Shown piece by piece: positions 61,487 to 64,000 of a DNA stretch of 64,000 nt. Position 1 is the first letter of the stretch. The number at the start of each line of letters is the position of its first letter. The stretch spans positions 1,426,001 to 1,490,000 of the forward strand of contig NZ_CP119794.1 in the NCBI RefSeq assembly GCF_029338315.1, written 5' to 3'. The notes beneath the pieces were generated by a model. The model saw nothing but the letters and a program-made list of their open reading frames with translations. It had not been told where the DNA came from and did not search any database. The DNA is from Haloarcula regularis. Lineage in GTDB: Archaea > Halobacteriota > Halobacteria > Halobacteriales > Haloarculaceae. Made by a program: the position numbers and the translations under genes.

Positions 61487-61489
61487 GGG

Positions 61490-62597
61490 CTACTCCTCGA
61501 AGTCGCCGATGTCCTCGTCTGGGAACGAGATGAGGTTCTCCCGGCCGATGCGGAGTTTGTCGATGCGGCCCTCTTCGTCCATCGACGAGAGCAGCTGCGA
61601 GACCTTCGCGTTCGACCAGCCGGTCTCCTTGACGATGCGGGCCTGTTTCATCCGGCCGCCGTTCTGCTCTAACAGGCGTTCCACGCGCTCCTCGTCGCTG
61701 AGCAGTTCGACGTCGACGTCGGCGTTGTCGTCCGAGTCCGTCGCGTCGGCCATCACGTCGTCGCTCGCAGCGGCCTCGGCGTCACCGTCAGCGTCGTTCG
61801 TCCTTGCGGCCTGCGGGGCGGCTCCCTGCCTGGCCATGTAGCCGACGGCCACGACGAGCCCGAGGATGAGCACCGCGGCGCCGCCCAGCCAGAGCGACCC
61901 GCCGCCGAACAGGGCCGTCGTCGGGCGTCTCGGGCGCGGTGGTCGTGGTGGGGGCGTCGCCCGCGTAGACGATCCGCAGGTAGCCCGGTTCGAAGGTCCG
62001 GGGCCCCTCGAACCGGAGTTCCCCGCCTTCGACGGCCGTCAAGGGGGGCGAGCTCAGGACGCCGTAGCCCGTCGGCGGGGAGATGACGAGTCGCTGTTCC
62101 TCGGTCAGGTGGCCCAGCCAGGTGCCGTCGGTGGTGTTGAACGCGTCACCGACGACCAGGCGGTCGCCCTCGACGGTCGCGAAGTTGGTCCAGGTGAACT
62201 CGAGGACGATGGTCCCTTTCCCCTCGCTGACGACGTAATCTCGCCGCACGCTGGTGACGTTCATCTGCCGGCCGGTGGCTTCGCTCGCGGCGGTGCTGGC
62301 CCGCCGGAACGACTGCTCCCACCCGACCTCCCTCTCGCCTTCGACGTAGGCGGTGGCGAGGTCTTCGAAGGCCCGGGTGTCGTTCTCGTCTTCGAGGGCG
62401 TACGTGTCGGTTATCGTCCACCGCGCGTCACCGTTCGCCCGTATCTGGAGGTAGAACGTGGTGTTCTCGGTGACCGACGTAGTGGGCGTCGTCTGTGCGA
62501 CGGGGCCGCCGCCACCCAGCGTCGCACCGACGGCAGGGGTCGCGGCCGGAACGAGGAGGAGGAGAGCGAGGAGGGCGGCCAGTACCCGCGGGGACAT
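61490..62597 (-). pseudogene. signal-peptide, membrane-anchored HTH regulator, one apparent frameshift
   Basis: The first frame opens MSPRVLAALLALLLLVPAAT, a signal peptide, then an extracytoplasmic beta-rich domain (VTENTTFYLQIRANGDARWT) ending in a Thr/Pro-rich stretch. The second frame adds a transmembrane helix (AAVLILGLVVAVGYMARQ), an acidic linker and a cytoplasmic winged helix (QARIVKETGWSNAKVSQLLS) at the C-terminus. It is thus a one-component trans-membrane regulator: outside sensor, inside DNA binding. The frame changes near 61925-61935; removing one base gives 368 residues. It is divergent from a secreted-protein gene across a palindromic operator. Confidence 0.83.
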
Positions 62598-62646
62598 TTC
62601 ACCTCGAGACTGCACGGTCCGGAGCAAACCCTTTCCATCCGAGAAT

Positions 62647-62674
62647 AAAACGTCTCCGGACGTTTTGAAACGTC
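62647..62674. promoter_or_regulatory. palindromic operator candidate with a third half-site
   Basis: AAAACGTC-TCCG-GACGTTTT (62647-62666) is a perfect inverted repeat with 8-bp arms, followed by GAAACGTC (62667-62674), a third AAACGTC half-site. It lies between the divergent membrane regulator (start 62597) and secreted protein (start 62749). It overlaps the TTTTATTC (62650-62643, minus strand) likely to be the regulator's TATA element, so self-repression is plausible. Confidence 0.6.
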
Positions 62675-62748
62675 TTGAGCACTCTCCGCCGTCTATCCGG
62701 GGTAGGGAATGCAGGGATTTTTGTACTGGCGGGCTGTACGCCGTGGTG

Positions 62749-63990
62749 ATGCGCCCATCCCCCGCCCTCCTCGTCGCCATCCTCGTGATGGTGACGGCGC
62801 CTCCTGCCGCGGTTGCGACGCCCGCGCTCGCCGCCGGGGACGGCGGCACGTACCAGATCACGCCCATCAATGGGACGACGAACCAGCTGTCGATTCCCGA
62901 GAGCGAGGTCCGGACGACGGCCTTTACCTCGCCGGACGTCGAGGTCGGGACGGCCGTCGCGGCCGGGTCCCGGCAACTCCACCAGGAACACGAGACCAAG
63001 GCCTTCGAGGAGCGGTTCATCCGCGCCGACTCGCAACGAGCCCGTGCGGCGCTCGTCGATGCCCGCCTCGACGCCATCGAGGAGCGCCGGCTCGAGCTCG
63101 AGCGACAGCAGCGCGATGCGCTCGCGGCCGCCAGCGACTCGGGGTCGGTCGCCGAGTTCGTGACGGTGCGCGCACTGGTCGACGCCGAGGCCCGGTCGCT
63201 CGCGGACGGCCTGCGGCGAATCGAACGCACCGAGCGCAACAACCCCGACTTCTCGCTGGGGCGCGAGCGACGGACCCAGCTCGAGAACACCAAGGGGAAC
63301 CTCCGGATGCTCACCGGGCCGGTGGCCACACAGCTGGGCCGGTCGCTGTCCGGGCAGTCGACGAGCGGTCCCGTCTACTTCGAGACGGCGACTGACGGGT
63401 ACACGCTCGCGTTCGTGACCGACAGCGAGTACGTCCGCGAGACCCACCTCGGCGACCAGCGGTCTCCTGGGGCCACCGACCAGTTCGCCGAGAGCGAAGG
63501 CGACCGCCTGCGTAACGCCGCCGACCGCGCGGAGTCGCTGTACCCGTGGCTCTACGACCGCCAGCTACCCAGCGTCCAGAGCTTCGGGGGGACGAACATC
63601 TACCAGCTGACCGCCGACCACTCCAACGGCCGGTTGACGGCGTACCTCGACGGCGGGTCGACCCAGGTGTTCCGCGAGATACAGTACCGCCAGCTCTCGA
63701 CGGTCGAACCGACGTCCTCGGAGACGACCGTCGAGGAGTCCGTCCGCCTCACCGTGAACCGGGCGTACGAGACGGGCCCGCTTCGCGTGGTCGTGGCGGA
63801 CAACGAGACCGGCGCGCCGGTCGAGGGGACCGTCGCGGTGAGTGGTCAGCGCGTCGGTGAGACCGGGGCCGACGGGACCCTGTGGACGGTCGAACCTCGC
63901 GGCGCGTACAACGTGACCGTGACTACCGTCGAGGGGACCGAACTCGAGGTCGAGCGGACCGACCTCGACGTGGACTCGTCGGTCCAGTGA
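62749..63990 (+). CDS. secreted coiled-coil protein of unknown function, 413 aa
   Basis: A signal peptide (residues 1-28, MRPSPALLVAILVMVTAPPA) is followed by an N-terminal region with PINGTTNQLSIPES. A long helical region lies at about 60-190 (ARAALVDARLDAIEERRLEL, RQQRDALAAASDS). The C-terminal domain has VYFETATDGYTLAFVTDSEY and ends in a beta-sandwich-like part (VVVADNETGAPVEGTVAVSG). The same haloarchaeal type often pairs with the divergent membrane regulator. No lipobox or C-terminal helix is seen, so it is probably exported or held by partners. Target of the palindrome at 62647 by inference. Confidence 0.8.
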   Translation: MRPSPALLVAILVMVTAPPAAVATPALAAGDGGTYQITPINGTTNQLSIPESEVRTTAFTSPDVEVGTAVAAGSRQLHQEHETKAFEERFIRADSQRARAALVDARLDAIEERRLELERQQRDALAAASDSGSVAEFVTVRALVDAEARSLADGLRRIERTERNNPDFSLGRERRTQLENTKGNLRMLTGPVATQLGRSLSGQSTSGPVYFETATDGYTLAFVTDSEYVRETHLGDQRSPGATDQFAESEGDRLRNAADRAESLYPWLYDRQLPSVQSFGGTNIYQLTADHSNGRLTAYLDGGSTQVFREIQYRQLSTVEPTSSETTVEESVRLTVNRAYETGPLRVVVADNETGAPVEGTVAVSGQRVGETGADGTLWTVEPRGAYNVTVTTVEGTELEVERTDLDVDSSVQ

Positions 63991-64000
63991 GCCGTCGTTA

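Noticed and set aside
1..64000. CRISPR arrays, insertion sequences, integrase genes, replication origin
   Set aside because: No regularly spaced repeats, transposase or integrase motifs, orc/cdc6 gene or origin-type repeats were seen on reading both strands. The only mobile-element trace is the tRNA-Leu repeat.

Overview
The window comes from a haloarchaeon (class Halobacteria; Haloarcula-like gene content, genus not determinable from sequence alone). The evidence is very high GC, strongly acidic predicted proteins, leaderless TATA-box promoters about 25-30 nt before many start codons, and lineage markers: the bacterioruberin genes crtD-lyeJ-cruF, a CetZ tubulin, transcription factor TFS, TrmB and HTH_10 regulators, haloarchaeal-type purC, MptA and coenzyme F420 genes. 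No CRISPR array, transposase or replication origin was seen. Two tRNA genes are present, Ile(GAT) and Leu(TAA).

Layout. 1-3.9 kb: truncated gpmI, two small proteins, a frameshifted AT-richer PurD-like ATP-grasp gene and a DUF368 lipid-carrier transporter. 3.9-8.3 kb: an old-yellow-enzyme gene and the carotenoid operon. 8.5-16.5 kb: two SDR dehydrogenases, a ZIP transporter, a lipoprotein, a Nudix gene, tfs, a coiled-coil/zinc-ribbon pair, a KaiC-like protein and a GHMP kinase homologue. 16.6-25.3 kb: an HTH protein, ilvD, a secreted metalloprotease with calcium-type repeats, a histidine kinase and idi. 25.4-30.2 kb: an anaerobic/redox island. 30.3-40.9 kb: tRNA-Ile, FxsA, cytochrome P450, a DUF255 protein, TrmB, mptA, a siroheme decarboxylase fusion, a TrpD2-like transferase and a DMT exporter. 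41-51.4 kb: HtrA protease, a short CruF paralogue, an epimerase, cyclophilin, esterase, APC-Usp permease, MOSC protein, ferredoxin, tRNA-Leu and a second histidine kinase. 51.5-64 kb: a TrkA gene flanked by two RAM-domain proteins, tmk, cetZ, cofC-cofG-cofH, purC, and a divergent membrane-regulator/secreted-protein pair.

The most interesting region is 25.4-30.2 kb. A 100-residue protein ending in CGCGG overlaps a radical SAM/SPASM gene, which is followed by a NarO-type regulator carrying the CXnCXCX7C cysteine signature. A DUF2249 gene, a polytopic membrane protein, an SRPBCC protein and another HTH_10 regulator lie alongside. Four perfect CGAA-N4-TTCG boxes sit in three of the island's promoter regions. 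This looks like a NarO-controlled module for making and using a radical-SAM-modified peptide under oxygen limitation.

A second theme is sequence quality. About sixteen single-base frameshifts interrupt otherwise well-conserved genes, mostly in short homopolymers. Assembly or sequencing error explains them better than mass gene decay, so the broken genes are annotated with their reconstructed extents.
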